Below are positions 22,745 through 32,366 of a stretch of DNA of 33,414 bases, piece by piece. The notes beneath the pieces were generated by a model. That model ran no database searches. It had not been told where the DNA came from and saw only the letters and a program-made list of their open reading frames with translations. The stretch is from CAYYTU01 sp964474655 (GTDB lineage Bacteria; Chloroflexota; Anaerolineae; B4-G1), in assembly GCA_964474655.1 (NCBI GenBank), contig CAYYTU010000031.1, positions 1 through 33,414 on the forward strand, written 5' to 3'. The translations under genes and the position numbers were made by a program. Within the stretch, counting starts at the first letter, position 1. Each line of letters starts with the position of its first letter.

Positions 22745-24140
22745 ACGCGATTCGCTGGGCCCCATTGAGCTCCCTGACGACGCGCTCTGGGGGGCTCAGA
22801 CGCAACGCGCTGTGGAGAACTTCTCGATCTCCGACGTCCGCTTTGGTCGGCGCTTCATCCACGCCCTGGGGCACGTCAAGCGGGCCTGTGCCCGCGCCAA
22901 TATTGCGCTGGGGCTGCTGGACGAGCGGCTGGGCGGGGCCATTCTGCGGGCCTGCGACGAGGTCATCGCGGGCCGATGGGACGACCAGTTCCCGGTCGAT
23001 GTCTTCCAGACTGGCTCCGGCACCTCGACCAATATGAACGCCAACGAGGTCATCGCCAACCGCGCCATCCAGCTGCTGGGCGGCGAGCTGGGGAGCAAGA
23101 CGCCGGTTCATCCCAACGACCACGTCAACCGGAGCCAATCGAGCAACGACGTCATCCCTACGGCGATTCACATCGCGGCCACGCTGGCCCTGCGCGACGA
23201 TCTGATCCCGGCGCTGGCACATCTGCACGAGGCTCTGGACGCGAAGGCGCGGGCTTTCGATTCCATCGTCAAGACCGGGCGCACGCATCTGCAGGACGCC
23301 ACGCCGATCCGACTGGGGCAGGTATTCAGCGGCTACGCGGCGCAGGCCCAGAAGAGTATGGAGCGGGCGCGGGATGCGCTGGAGGCTCTGCGCGAGCTCC
23401 CGCTGGGCGGCACGGCCGTGGGCACCGGGCTCAACCGGCCGCTCGATTTTCCGCGGCGGACCATCGCCGCCATCAACGAGGCGCTGGCGACCGATCTCGT
23501 CGAGGCGCCGAATCACGTCGCGGCGAACGCCGCCCGCGACGGCGTTGTTGAGGCCTCGGGGGCGCTCAAGACCATCGCCGTCAGCCTGACCAAGATCGCC
23601 AACGACGTCCGCTGGCTGGGCTCCGGCCCGCGCAACGGCCTGGGCGAGCTGCAGCTGCCCGCCGTGCAACCTGGCTCGTCGATTATGCCCGGCAAGGTCA
23701 ACCCGGTGATGGCTGAGGCGTTGATTCTGGTGGCGGCTCAGGTCATCGGGCACGACGCCGCGATCACGCTGGGCGGGCTGGGCGGCTACTTCGAGCTCAA
23801 TCTGATGATGCCGCTGCTGGCCTACGACCTCCTGCGGTCCATCGAATGGCTGGCGAACGGCGTTGGAGCCTTCACCGAACGCTGCGTGGACGGGATCGAG
23901 GCGAACGAGGCGCGCTGCCGCGAGGCCGTCGAGCGCAGCCTGGCGCTCGCCACGGCCCTGGTGCCAGTCATCGGCTATGACGAGGCGGCCGCCATCGCCC
24001 AGGAGGCCCATCGCACCGGCCGCACCGTGCGGCAGGTGGCCCGTGAGCGCGGCGTGCTTTCGGACATGGATCTGGAGGCTCTTCTCGCTCCTTATCGGAT
24101 GACGGAACCGGGGCTGCCGGGGACTGCTGAGGAGGCATAG
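22734..24140 (+). CDS. fumC: Class II fumarate hydratase
   Basis: 468 residues, ATG 22734 overlapping the end of sdhB. The longer open frame upstream is a shadow of sdhB. Starts MRVERDSLGPIELPDDALWG. Motifs: TGSGTSTNMNANEV, HPNDHVNRSQSSND (active-site His region), TGRTHLQDATPIRLGQ and the signature GSSIMPGKVNPV. It is oxygen-stable and uses no Fe-S cluster. It interconverts fumarate and malate next to the succinate/fumarate enzyme, giving a compact C4-acid module. Confidence 0.97.
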   Translation: MRVERDSLGPIELPDDALWGAQTQRAVENFSISDVRFGRRFIHALGHVKRACARANIALGLLDERLGGAILRACDEVIAGRWDDQFPVDVFQTGSGTSTNMNANEVIANRAIQLLGGELGSKTPVHPNDHVNRSQSSNDVIPTAIHIAATLALRDDLIPALAHLHEALDAKARAFDSIVKTGRTHLQDATPIRLGQVFSGYAAQAQKSMERARDALEALRELPLGGTAVGTGLNRPLDFPRRTIAAINEALATDLVEAPNHVAANAARDGVVEASGALKTIAVSLTKIANDVRWLGSGPRNGLGELQLPAVQPGSSIMPGKVNPVMAEALILVAAQVIGHDAAITLGGLGGYFELNLMMPLLAYDLLRSIEWLANGVGAFTERCVDGIEANEARCREAVERSLALATALVPVIGYDEAAAIAQEAHRTGRTVRQVARERGVLSDMDLEALLAPYRMTEPGLPGTAEEA

Positions 24141-24521
24141 CAGCCCCCAAGCGACTGGTATGGATGCCAAAGGCAAGCCCTACTTATTGAGCCGTAAAAC
24201 GCGCTCTGTATCAGTTCAGTTGGATGAGCGCTGCTCGGGCCGGTCCGCCGAAGGCGTGACCGTGCCCGAGGGGGCGCGGTCAGGAGACCGACCACAGCTC
24301 TGAGCGGTTTTCTGTTGTTTCAGATCCTCTAAGAACGTCAGAGCGGCGATTGCTCACCGGACTGAAATGCTATCTTGCTCTTATGGCATTCCTTGCACCG
24401 GCTTAGTTCGTAGTAGGCGCTTCAGCGCCCACACCCTGGATTTACCTTTCTGAAAGCTACGACGGTTAATCTTCGCCCAAATCGATTCGTTCGGCGTGTT
24501 TTTAACTTAGGCTCTGAACCG
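24141..24521. repeat. Gene-free stretch with GGTCAGGAGACC repeat and a short palindrome
   Basis: 24273-24298 is ggcgcggtcaggagaccgac with cacagc after it, preceded by a partly inverted counterpart (gctcgggccggtccgccg, from 24233). A T-rich tail (ggttttctgttgtttc) follows, so it may act as the fumC terminator. ggcgc-ttca-gcgcc at 24416-24429 is a small palindrome. Confidence 0.65.
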
Positions 24522-25492
24522 ATGGCTAATACGATCATCTGTCTCGACGTCGACGGTACCTTGAGGAACCACGAGGGCATCCATCCTCGGGATGCCAAGC
24601 TCCTGACTAACGATAACTCTGTCCCCTTTGTCTTGGCGACAGGTCGCTTGCTCCCGTCCTTGCGTTGGACGTTCGAGAAGAACGGCCTGTTCGCGGACGA
24701 GCCCATTCCCCTTCCGTTGGTGCTCCAGAACGGCGCGGCGCTTTATCGGCCCGGCGAGCGCCTGGAAGCCAGCTACCCCTTCCCCTCGCGCACGCAGGCT
24801 GCGCTCATCGACGTGATGGAGGAACACCGCGAGGCTGCGTATCTGTTGTTCATCTTGTCCGAGGTCCATTTGCTGTGGTCGACTCCGCTGGTCCGAGCGA
24901 TCCTCCATCGCTTCGATCTGGAGGCACGGCCATTCGACCAGGCCAGCCGTCAGGAACGCTTCACCAAGGCCATCTGCGTGGCCGACGATCCCGAGACGGT
25001 GGACGGCTTCGCGTCGGATGTCGCCGACCTGGATTTGGAGACGAGCTACTCCATACCCACCGTAGGGTGAACGCATTTATCTTACATCCCCGCAAAATGA
25101 CGGCAAACGCTTGCTTTTCTAGACAGGATTTACAGGATTGACAAGATTTTAGTTAAAAATTATCCTGTTAATCCTGTTAATCCTGTCCAAGAAATATAAA
25201 TGCGTTTGCCCTAATACCCACCGTGTTCGAGCTGACCCGCGCTGGTGTCGATAAGGGCCACGGCTTGCTCACCCTGCTGGATGCGTTGGGGCTGGACGAT
25301 GTCCGCATCGTCGCCGTTGGGGATGGCGGCAATGACCGGCCAATGTTCGACGTGGCCGATCTCTCGCTTGCTCCAGCGACCAGCCCTCGCGCCATCCAAG
25401 AACACGCCGATCACGTAGTCGAGCCCGAGGTGAACGGCTTGCTCGCGCCCGTCCTGCGGATTGCAGGGCTCAGCTGTGACGCGACTACTTGA
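24522..25492 (+). pseudogene. HAD-family (Cof-type) phosphatase interrupted by a MITE-like insert
   Basis: Part 1 (24522-25063): MANTIICLDVDGTLRNHEG (nucleophile DVDGT), FVLATGRLLPSL, then the cap domain. Part 2 (from 25225): VFELTRAGVDKGHGLLTLLDALG and IVAVGDGGNDRPMFDVADL (motif IV), ending at 25492. Removing the insert with one copy of its 11-bp target duplication (161 bp) restores ATA CCC ACC GTG TTC, an uninterrupted frame of about 270 residues with all HAD motifs. So the break is recent and the product is lost as it stands. Likely a sugar-phosphate or phosphoglycolate-type phosphatase before disruption. Confidence 0.9.
25064..25213. mobile_element. 150-bp MITE-like insertion with 11-bp target duplication
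   Basis: Flanked by direct repeats atacccaccgt at 25053-25063 and 25214-25224. The ends agggtgaacgcatttat (25064-25080) and ataaatgcgtttgccct (25196-25212) are inverted repeats with two differences over 17 nt. The interior holds the inverted word set aggatttacaggattgaca and cctgttaatcctgttaatcc. There is no ORF, so it would have been moved by a transposase encoded elsewhere. Confidence 0.85.
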
Positions 25493-25662
25493 GCGACCGC
25501 GTCACTTCAGGGGTAGTAGATGTGGGCACCAATCGGGTCATCGACGCCGGCTTCTGGCGACGGTGGCTGGCTCACGCTAATCGGACTATCTGCTGCGTCT
25601 GGTGCTAGACCATCCTGCGGATGACCAGCGCTGCACGATAACTCCTGTGCGCTTTGTTCAGC
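25493..25662. other. Short intergenic stretch, no feature seen
   Basis: The 170 nt between the broken HAD gene and the converging msrA hold no recognisable gene, terminator or repeat. Confidence 0.6.
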
Positions 25663-26445
25663 CTACTGGAGCCGCTGACGTCCAATCTTCAACAGTTTCT
25701 CGCGTCCCTCCGGGGAGAGGCCCAGCTGGTCGATCTCACGCTCTAACTGCTCCAGCGTGCCATTCCCTCCAAGATAACCATTGACCCGGGCCGCTGCAGT
25801 GGAGTTCACGAAATCGTCCACGTCGGAGTAGATCGCGCTGAACTCAAACACCAGATCCTCTACCTGCCGCAGCCGATGCTTTTGATGGTAGCCTTCGGCC
25901 AGATAGAATTCGGTGTAAGGCAAGATGTCGGTATAGAGCTCGCTGCCTTGCTCGGTCCCCTCGCGTGCCTTTGTCTCCAGCGCTAACCGCTTCTGATCGT
26001 CGTTGTGGTAGAAGATGATCGACGCGTACTGGCGTGAAGACCGATTGGTGGGATTGTGGCTGGCCCAAAACACGTCCAACAGATTCTCGTAGGAGACTTG
26101 GCTTGGATCATAGTCGATCTGAATCGTCTCGCTGTGGTCGCCCAGGCTATAGTAGGTTGGACCCTCCTTTGCGCCACCGGCGTATCCCACGCGCGTTCGT
26201 ACTACACCGGGAATGCTCCCGAACCGGGAGTCCGGTCCCCAGAATCAACCTAATGCAAACGTTGCTGTCTTTAGCTCAGTCGGTGCGTCAGCGTCGATGG
26301 GCGGTACTGTTGTCTTAGTGGATGTTGACATTGTAGCAGGCTCCTCTCTGGTTGAACGAAGTATTATCGCCGCAAAGACTGTTGCCGCTATTAGGAGTAG
26401 CAACATCTTTGAAACGGGCGATACGATTTCTGCTAGATTTTGCAC
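25663..26445 (-). CDS. msrA: Peptide methionine sulfoxide reductase A, membrane-anchored, candidate selenoprotein (TGA at codon 67)
   Basis: 260 residues if the TGA at 26247-26245 is read as selenocysteine. GTG 26445 follows aaggaggt by five nt. Residues 14-29 (MLLLLIAATVFAAIIL) are a signal anchor. Then KTATFALG-U-FWGPDSRFG: the family active site is GCFWG, so the TGA replaces the catalytic Cys. Downstream GVVRTRVGYAGG, GDHSETIQIDYDP, SYENLLDVFW and SHNPTNRSSRQY are all normal MsrA. Sec-containing MsrA (GUFWG) is known in some bacteria and algae, where it raises activity. A SECIS-like hairpin follows. A nonsense mutation is less likely given the intact remainder. It repairs oxidised Met outside the membrane. 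Confidence 0.88.
26216..26230 (-). promoter_or_regulatory. Candidate bacterial SECIS hairpin in msrA
   Basis: On the minus strand ctcccg (26230-26225), loop gtt, then cgggag (26221-26216): a perfect six-pair stem. Outer ccgg/ccgg adds pairs across a small bulge. The loop G is the 21st nt after the TGA, matching the spacing in the C_GCAxxG_C_C gene. Confidence 0.6.
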
Positions 26446-26493
26446 ACCTTACCTCCTTTAGCTGAGGGCGGTTATCGGGTTTAAAAAAGATAA

Positions 26494-26521
26494 ATGTTAC
26501 CATAAAATATTAAATTGACAA
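26494..26521 (-). promoter_or_regulatory. Possible msrA promoter
   Basis: Minus strand TTGTCA (26521-26516), 16-nt spacer, TAACAT (26499-26494) with a TGG extension. It lies 48 nt before the GTG start in an AT-rich patch. Confidence 0.5.
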
Positions 26522-26592
26522 CACTTCTTGGTTTTCCTCGCATCTAGATACCTGTCACTTTGGTTTTCAGGTGATGTTCGGCCTCAGGACGC

Positions 26593-26620
26593 TTGCGTTC
26601 CATCGCGTCGATGGTATAAT
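26593..26620 (+). promoter_or_regulatory. Promoter at the head of the long fhs leader
   Basis: TTGCGT (26593-26598), a 16-nt spacer and a consensus TATAAT (26615-26620) with a TGG extension. If used for fhs it gives a leader of about 500 nt (26627-27125). That stretch has no convincing gene; a short end fragment (reading YDPRYFKQHRVDGRMISYRLD-like, before 26947) may be a gene remnant. Confidence 0.6.
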
Positions 26621-27064
26621 TGTGCGCGGTTTGCCAAAAGTAGCTAGATTCTTATGTTGGGGAACTGCTCCTAGATTTGAAAAACGGTTGCCTGCAAGTT
26701 TTGTCATGCAAATGGCTTGTGGGGGATCTGCAATTGCCTTCTGAAAACCTTAAGCCAGGCTGATACGATCGTTCAAATTCCTCAGTTTTTTCTCTCCTGC
26801 CTAAAATGGTGGATTGGCTTTCATTATCGTTCAAAATCCCCTCACGACGGTTACGGGGAGCTGGCTGGGAAAACGTGTCAGTACGATCCACGCTACTTCA
26901 AACAGCACCGGGTGGACGGGCGGATGATCTCCTATCGCCTGGATTGAACTCATCGTCTCGGCGGCCCTTCACTTGTGCTTCTCGCAGCCGGGAGGATGCG
27001 AGTCTTGAGCAGCTCTCTTCTCGCTCGCGGAAGTCCCACGGAAGTCTATCTTATGCGTGTTGCA

Positions 27065-27092
27065 CCCCGGCCTGTCGGGGTTCAAATTTTTC
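27065..27092 (+). terminator. Terminator or attenuator just upstream of fhs
   Basis: ccccg (27065-27069), loop gcctgt, cgggg (27076-27080), followed by ttcaaattttt. It lies 19 nt before the fhs ribosome site, so transcripts from the upstream promoter must read through it. Confidence 0.6.
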
Positions 27093-27125
27093 ACTATACC
27101 CAATTACTTCAAGGAGGTAAGACGT

Positions 27126-28898
<1,773 letters not shown>

Positions 28899-29074
28899 TC
28901 CATTTTAACGGGTTACGTTTCTAAGATGATAGGCTCGGTGGGTTGGCCTGTTGGTCAGGCGACTAATTCGTGGCTGACGGTCAATCCACTGAGTATTTGT
29001 ATGCATGTCACAAGTGGTATGGTCAAGCACTGTCGTCCTTCAACGCTGTGGTCAGGTGTTTTTATAGATATTGA

Positions 29075-29103
29075 TTGACTTTATTGATTAAACCGTCTAT
29101 AAT
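29075..29103 (+). promoter_or_regulatory. Sigma-70 promoter for the cooS-acsB operon
   Basis: TTGACT (29075-29080), a 17-nt spacer and a consensus TATAAT (29098-29103), in the 419-nt gap after fhs. It gives an approximately 205-nt leader to the small gene at 29318, so the CODH genes are transcribed apart from fhs. Confidence 0.8.
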
Positions 29104-29290
29104 GCGAGCAGCTCATCCATTGACTGTTGGCCGATCTTCCCGAGCGCTCCAATGGGTACCTTGTTTATTGGAGCTTGCGGGAAGGTGGTTTGCTAATGTC
29201 ATTGAGCGGGAAGATCAAACAATAGTTCTTGATCTGGAGTGGAGTGAGGGATACGTTGTCTTGGCTCCCTTCGGAGTTAAGCAGTTCTGA
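29102..29290 (+). CDS. Possible small ORF or leader peptide (doubtful)
   Basis: An open frame of up to 62 residues ending VVLAPFGVKQF. Its only ATG (29102) lies inside the -10 box, and there is no ribosome site before the later TTG codons. The second half (DQTIVLDLEWSEGYVVLAPF) looks protein-like, so it may be a translated leader or a gene remnant. Included only as a low-confidence possibility. Confidence 0.25.
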   Translation: MRAAHPLTVGRSSRALQWVPCLLELAGRWFANVIEREDQTIVLDLEWSEGYVVLAPFGVKQF

Positions 29291-29317
29291 ATATCACATA
29301 GCCAAGGAGGCTGGGAT

Positions 29318-29653
29318 ATGGAAAGGGTAGTGCTGGATGTACCAACACTGTGGGCTGATCACCACGTGCTCAATGCGCGGGAGGCGCTGGTTGGCCTGGA
29401 GGGTGTGGCAGATATGTATGCGAGCTCAGCCTGGAAGCAAATTTTGATAACGTACGATGAAGCCCAGATCGACGTGGCGGATATTGAGAGCACGTTGGCT
29501 GAGGCTGGATATCCGGTAGACGAGGGGGAAGTGCCGATTGTCGTGCAGCCGACGGATATACGTCGAGACCCGCAGTGGGACGTTTTAGGCTTGCGAATGT
29601 CGAAGACCAACATCGTCGACCTGGAGATGTCGGGTGAGTTCCGACGATATTAG
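29318..29653 (+). CDS. HMA-fold-like small protein upstream of cooS
   Basis: 111 residues, ATG 29318 after caaggaggctgg. Residues 1-68 follow the heavy-metal-associated ferredoxin-like pattern: MERVVLDVPTLWADHH, a first helix (REALVGLEGVADMYASS), KQILITYDEAQIDVADIESTLAEAGYPV (in parts). The CxxC of metallochaperones is replaced by WADHH, so any metal would be bound by His/Asp or not at all. The C-terminal 40 residues are unmatched. It lies 12 nt before cooS, which suggests a role tied to CODH, possibly nickel delivery or assembly, but this is inference. Confidence 0.75.
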   Translation: MERVVLDVPTLWADHHVLNAREALVGLEGVADMYASSAWKQILITYDEAQIDVADIESTLAEAGYPVDEGEVPIVVQPTDIRRDPQWDVLGLRMSKTNIVDLEMSGEFRRY

Positions 29654-29665
29654 GAGAGTGGAAAG

Positions 29666-31675
29666 ATGGCAAAAAAGAGAAAGTTGACACCGGAGGAATC
29701 AAGTAGGGATCCGGCCGCAGTAGCCCTTTTGGAACAGGCCTGCGAGATCGAGGCGGAGACTGCTTTTGCCCGCGCCGAAGCCATGAAAGCTTGTAACATT
29801 GGCGGCGCGGGTTTGTGTTGTAAGAACTGTGCGATGGGGCCATGTCGTCTCGTCGGGAAGCACACCCGAGGCGTCTGCGGCGCGACGCTGGACACTATCG
29901 CGGCCCGTAACTTCGCGCGGGCCGTGGCAGCCGGGGCTTCGGCACACTCAGATCACGGGCGCGGGCTGGCCTATACGTTACTGGAGGCCGCTGAGGGCCA
30001 TGCTCCTGATTATGGCGTGCGCGATCCGCAAAAGCTGATGGAGGTGGCGGGGTATCTGGACGTTGAGACCGAGGATGAGGAAGGCGAACGTCGCCCCGTT
30101 GAGGAAATCGCGAAGGACGTCGCGTGGGCCTCCTTGGAGGAGTTTGGTAAGTTGCAGGGCCACTTGAAGTACCTGGAGCGAGCACCGAAGACGCGCCAAG
30201 AGGTCTGGGAGGAAGCCGGGATCGCGCCCCGGGCGGTCGACCGCGAGGTCGTCGAGCTGCTCCACCGCACTCACGTGGGCAACGACCAGGACGCTGAGAA
30301 TATCCTGGATCACACGATGCGCTGTGCGTTGGGCGATGGCTGGGGCGGTTCAATGCTGGCGACCGATCTATCCGATATCCTCTTCGGCACGCCGGCGCCG
30401 GTGCGTTCTAATTCCAACCTGGGCGTGTTGCGCGACGATATGGTCAACATCGTCGTCCACGGGCACGAGCCGACCTTGTCGGAGATGATCGTGGCCGCAT
30501 CGCTGGACCCTGAGATCGTCGAGTATGCCAAGAGCAAAGGCGCCGAAGGGATCCAGCTGGCCGGTATCTGCTGCACGGCCAACGAGACGTTGATGCGTCA
30601 GGGTGTTCCCCTGGCGGGTAACTTCCTGCAGCAGGAGCTGGCCATCCTGACCGGCGCGGTCGAGGCGATGGTGGTCGATATCCAGTGCATCTTCCAGGGC
30701 CTGGCGCCGGTGGCTGACCGCTTCCACACCGATTTGATCACCACCTCGCCCAAGGCCAGAATCAAGGGCGCCACGCACATCGAGTTCGAGGAGGGCCGAG
30801 CGCTGGAGATCGCCAAGCAGATTGTGCGTCGGGCGATTGACCGCTACCCCGAGCGCGACGAGACAAACATCCCGGATGTCCGTATGCCGCTGGTGCCGGG
30901 CTTCTCACACGAGTATATCGACTACGCGCTGGGTGGATTCTATCGCGGCTCGCTGCGCCCGCTTAACGACGCCATCCAGGCCGGGCGCATCCGCGGCGTG
31001 GTGGCCAACATCGGGTGCAACAACGCCCGCGTCTGCCACGACGAGCTCCATCGGTACGTCGTCGAGGAGTTCATCAAGAACGATGTGCTGGTTGTCGAGA
31101 CGGGCTGTGGTGCCATCGCCAGCGCCAAGCAGGGCTATATGACCCCTGAGGCAGCGCTGGAGATCGCCGGGCCGGGTCTGCGCGAGGTGTGCGAGACGGT
31201 CGGCATCCCGCCGGTGCTCCATATGGGTTCTTGCGTCGACAACTCGCGTATCCTGACCGTCCTTTCGCAGATGGCGACTGAGGGCGGGCTGGGCGAGGAT
31301 ATTTCGGACATTCCGGCCGTCGGTATGGCGCCGGAGTGGATGAGCGAGAAGGCGCTCTCCATTGCTACCTACTGTGTGGCGTCGGGCGCCTACGTGATCC
31401 TCGGCGGCAGCGACGGGCCCGTTTCCGGCAGCGAGGATGTGCTTCGCATTATGAGCGAAGACTGGGAGAAGAAGGTCGGCGGCAGGCTCGAGTTTATCGA
31501 GGAGGCCGAGGAGATCGTCCGCCGGGCGCTAGAGCACATCGACAAGAAGCGCGAGGCGCTGGGGTTGGACGAATACGATCCGACGCAGTGGGGCCGAAGC
31601 GGTGACCTGCGCATGCCCGAGCTGCTCGAAGTGCCTTTCGAAGAGCGCATTGAGGCGATTTACGGCGGTCGCTAA
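29666..31675 (+). CDS. cooS: Anaerobic Ni-Fe carbon monoxide dehydrogenase catalytic subunit
   Basis: 669 residues, ATG 29666 after aggagagtgg. D- and B-cluster Cys are present: C43, C51, C52, C55, C60 and C71 (GLCCKNCAMGPC). The C-cluster ligands can all be read: VHGHEP His, GICCTANE, VDIQCIFQ, NIGCNNAR, ETGCGAIA and MGSCVDNS, plus the catalytic Lys in WMSEKALS. It interconverts CO and CO2. With acsB next to it this is probably the AcsA role in the CODH/ACS complex, so acsA is an equally valid name. No CooC nickel chaperone is encoded in the window; the Mrp cluster or HMA-like gene might serve, which is speculative. Confidence 0.98.
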   Translation: MAKKRKLTPEESSRDPAAVALLEQACEIEAETAFARAEAMKACNIGGAGLCCKNCAMGPCRLVGKHTRGVCGATLDTIAARNFARAVAAGASAHSDHGRGLAYTLLEAAEGHAPDYGVRDPQKLMEVAGYLDVETEDEEGERRPVEEIAKDVAWASLEEFGKLQGHLKYLERAPKTRQEVWEEAGIAPRAVDREVVELLHRTHVGNDQDAENILDHTMRCALGDGWGGSMLATDLSDILFGTPAPVRSNSNLGVLRDDMVNIVVHGHEPTLSEMIVAASLDPEIVEYAKSKGAEGIQLAGICCTANETLMRQGVPLAGNFLQQELAILTGAVEAMVVDIQCIFQGLAPVADRFHTDLITTSPKARIKGATHIEFEEGRALEIAKQIVRRAIDRYPERDETNIPDVRMPLVPGFSHEYIDYALGGFYRGSLRPLNDAIQAGRIRGVVANIGCNNARVCHDELHRYVVEEFIKNDVLVVETGCGAIASAKQGYMTPEAALEIAGPGLREVCETVGIPPVLHMGSCVDNSRILTVLSQMATEGGLGEDISDIPAVGMAPEWMSEKALSIATYCVASGAYVILGGSDGPVSGSEDVLRIMSEDWEKKVGGRLEFIEEAEEIVRRALEHIDKKREALGLDEYDPTQWGRSGDLRMPELLEVPFEERIEAIYGGR

Positions 31676-31691
31676 TCGCGGCTCGCAGATT

Positions 31692-31916
31692 GCTGATCGC
31701 TAATCGCCAATCGCTGATCGCTAATCGCCAATCGCTGATCGCTGATCGCCAATCGCTGATCGCTGATCGCCAATCGCTGATCGCTGATCGCCAATCGCTN
31801 NNNNNNNNNNNNNNNNNNNNNNNNNNNNNNNNNNNNNNNNNNNNNNNNNNNNNNNNNNNNNNNNNNNNNNNNNNNNNNNNNNNNNNNNNNNNNNNNNNNG
31901 ATCGCTGATCGTAAAT
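31692..31916. repeat. Heptanucleotide-word array 2 (21-nt super-unit), spans assembly gap
   Basis: Words gctgatc, gctaatc and gccaatc repeat in threes, making a 21-nt unit, from 31692 to 31799 (about 15 words) and resume after the gap to about 31916. As 21 is a multiple of 3 every frame is open and repetitive. Confidence 0.92.
31800..31899. other. Assembly gap of 100 N
   Basis: Exactly 100 N inside the tandem array, the usual placeholder for an unknown length. The true array is likely longer, and the cooS-S23 join rests on scaffolding. Confidence 0.98.
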
Positions 31917-31932
31917 CGTGAGGGGGGCCGCT

Positions 31933-32286
31933 GTGGCTTTTCGGTTTGAGGGGCTGGAGATATGGCAGCTTGCTCGGTCCTATTCGGCGCAAATCTATGA
32001 AGTCACGGCGCGCTTCCCTCAACACGAACGACACGGATTGGCCGACCAGCTAAACCGCGCGGCTAATTCCGTCGCGCTGAACATCGCCGAGGGATCGGGA
32101 CAAGATACCGACGCTCAGTTTAGCCGGTATCTGGGCATTGCGAATGGTTCTGTTTGCGAAGTGATCAGCGGGCTCTTCTTGGCCCTTGACCGGGGCTATA
32201 TTGACAAGGCGACGCAGGCGCGTTTATATGACGAAGGCGATAGAATCATTCGCACGATCACCAACTTCCGCAAAGCACTGCGATAA
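31933..32286 (+). CDS. Four-helix-bundle protein (S23/IVP family)
   Basis: 117 residues from GTG 31933, which directly precedes the conserved start AFRFEGLEIWQLAR; aggggg lies upstream. RFPQHERHGLADQLNRAANSVALNIAEGSG (read in parts) and FSRYLGIANGSVCEVISGL are the family signature of the proteins first found in 23S rRNA intervening sequences. Related to Avd of diversity-generating retroelements. No rRNA or reverse transcriptase is present here. It is bracketed by heptamer arrays on both sides and interrupts the cooS-acsB pair, as expected for an inserted element rather than a pathway gene. Biochemical role unknown. Confidence 0.9.
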   Translation: MAFRFEGLEIWQLARSYSAQIYEVTARFPQHERHGLADQLNRAANSVALNIAEGSGQDTDAQFSRYLGIANGSVCEVISGLFLALDRGYIDKATQARLYDEGDRIIRTITNFRKALR

Positions 32287-32340
32287 GCCATACGCGATAA
32301 GCGACACGCGATAAGCCATAAGCCATACGCGATAAGCCAA
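32284..32340. repeat. Heptanucleotide-word array 3
   Basis: Eight consecutive 7-nt words directly after the S23 stop: gcgataa, gccatac, gcgataa, gcgacac, gcgataa, gccataa, gccatac, gcgataa. The period equals array 2 but the words differ. Confidence 0.88.
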
Positions 32341-32366
32341 CTACACGCGAAGTAAGGAGAGAGGGA

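Noticed and set aside
26806..27120. ORFs in the fhs leader as genes
   Set aside because: No ribosome sites, composition unlike coding sequence, and only a short end fragment looks protein-like.
26620..27125. THF riboswitch before fhs
   Set aside because: I could not find the conserved core of that riboswitch; only a simple terminator-like hairpin is visible.
31692..31916. Possible CRISPR array
   Set aside because: The units are contiguous 7-nt words without spacers of constant length, and no cas gene is present.
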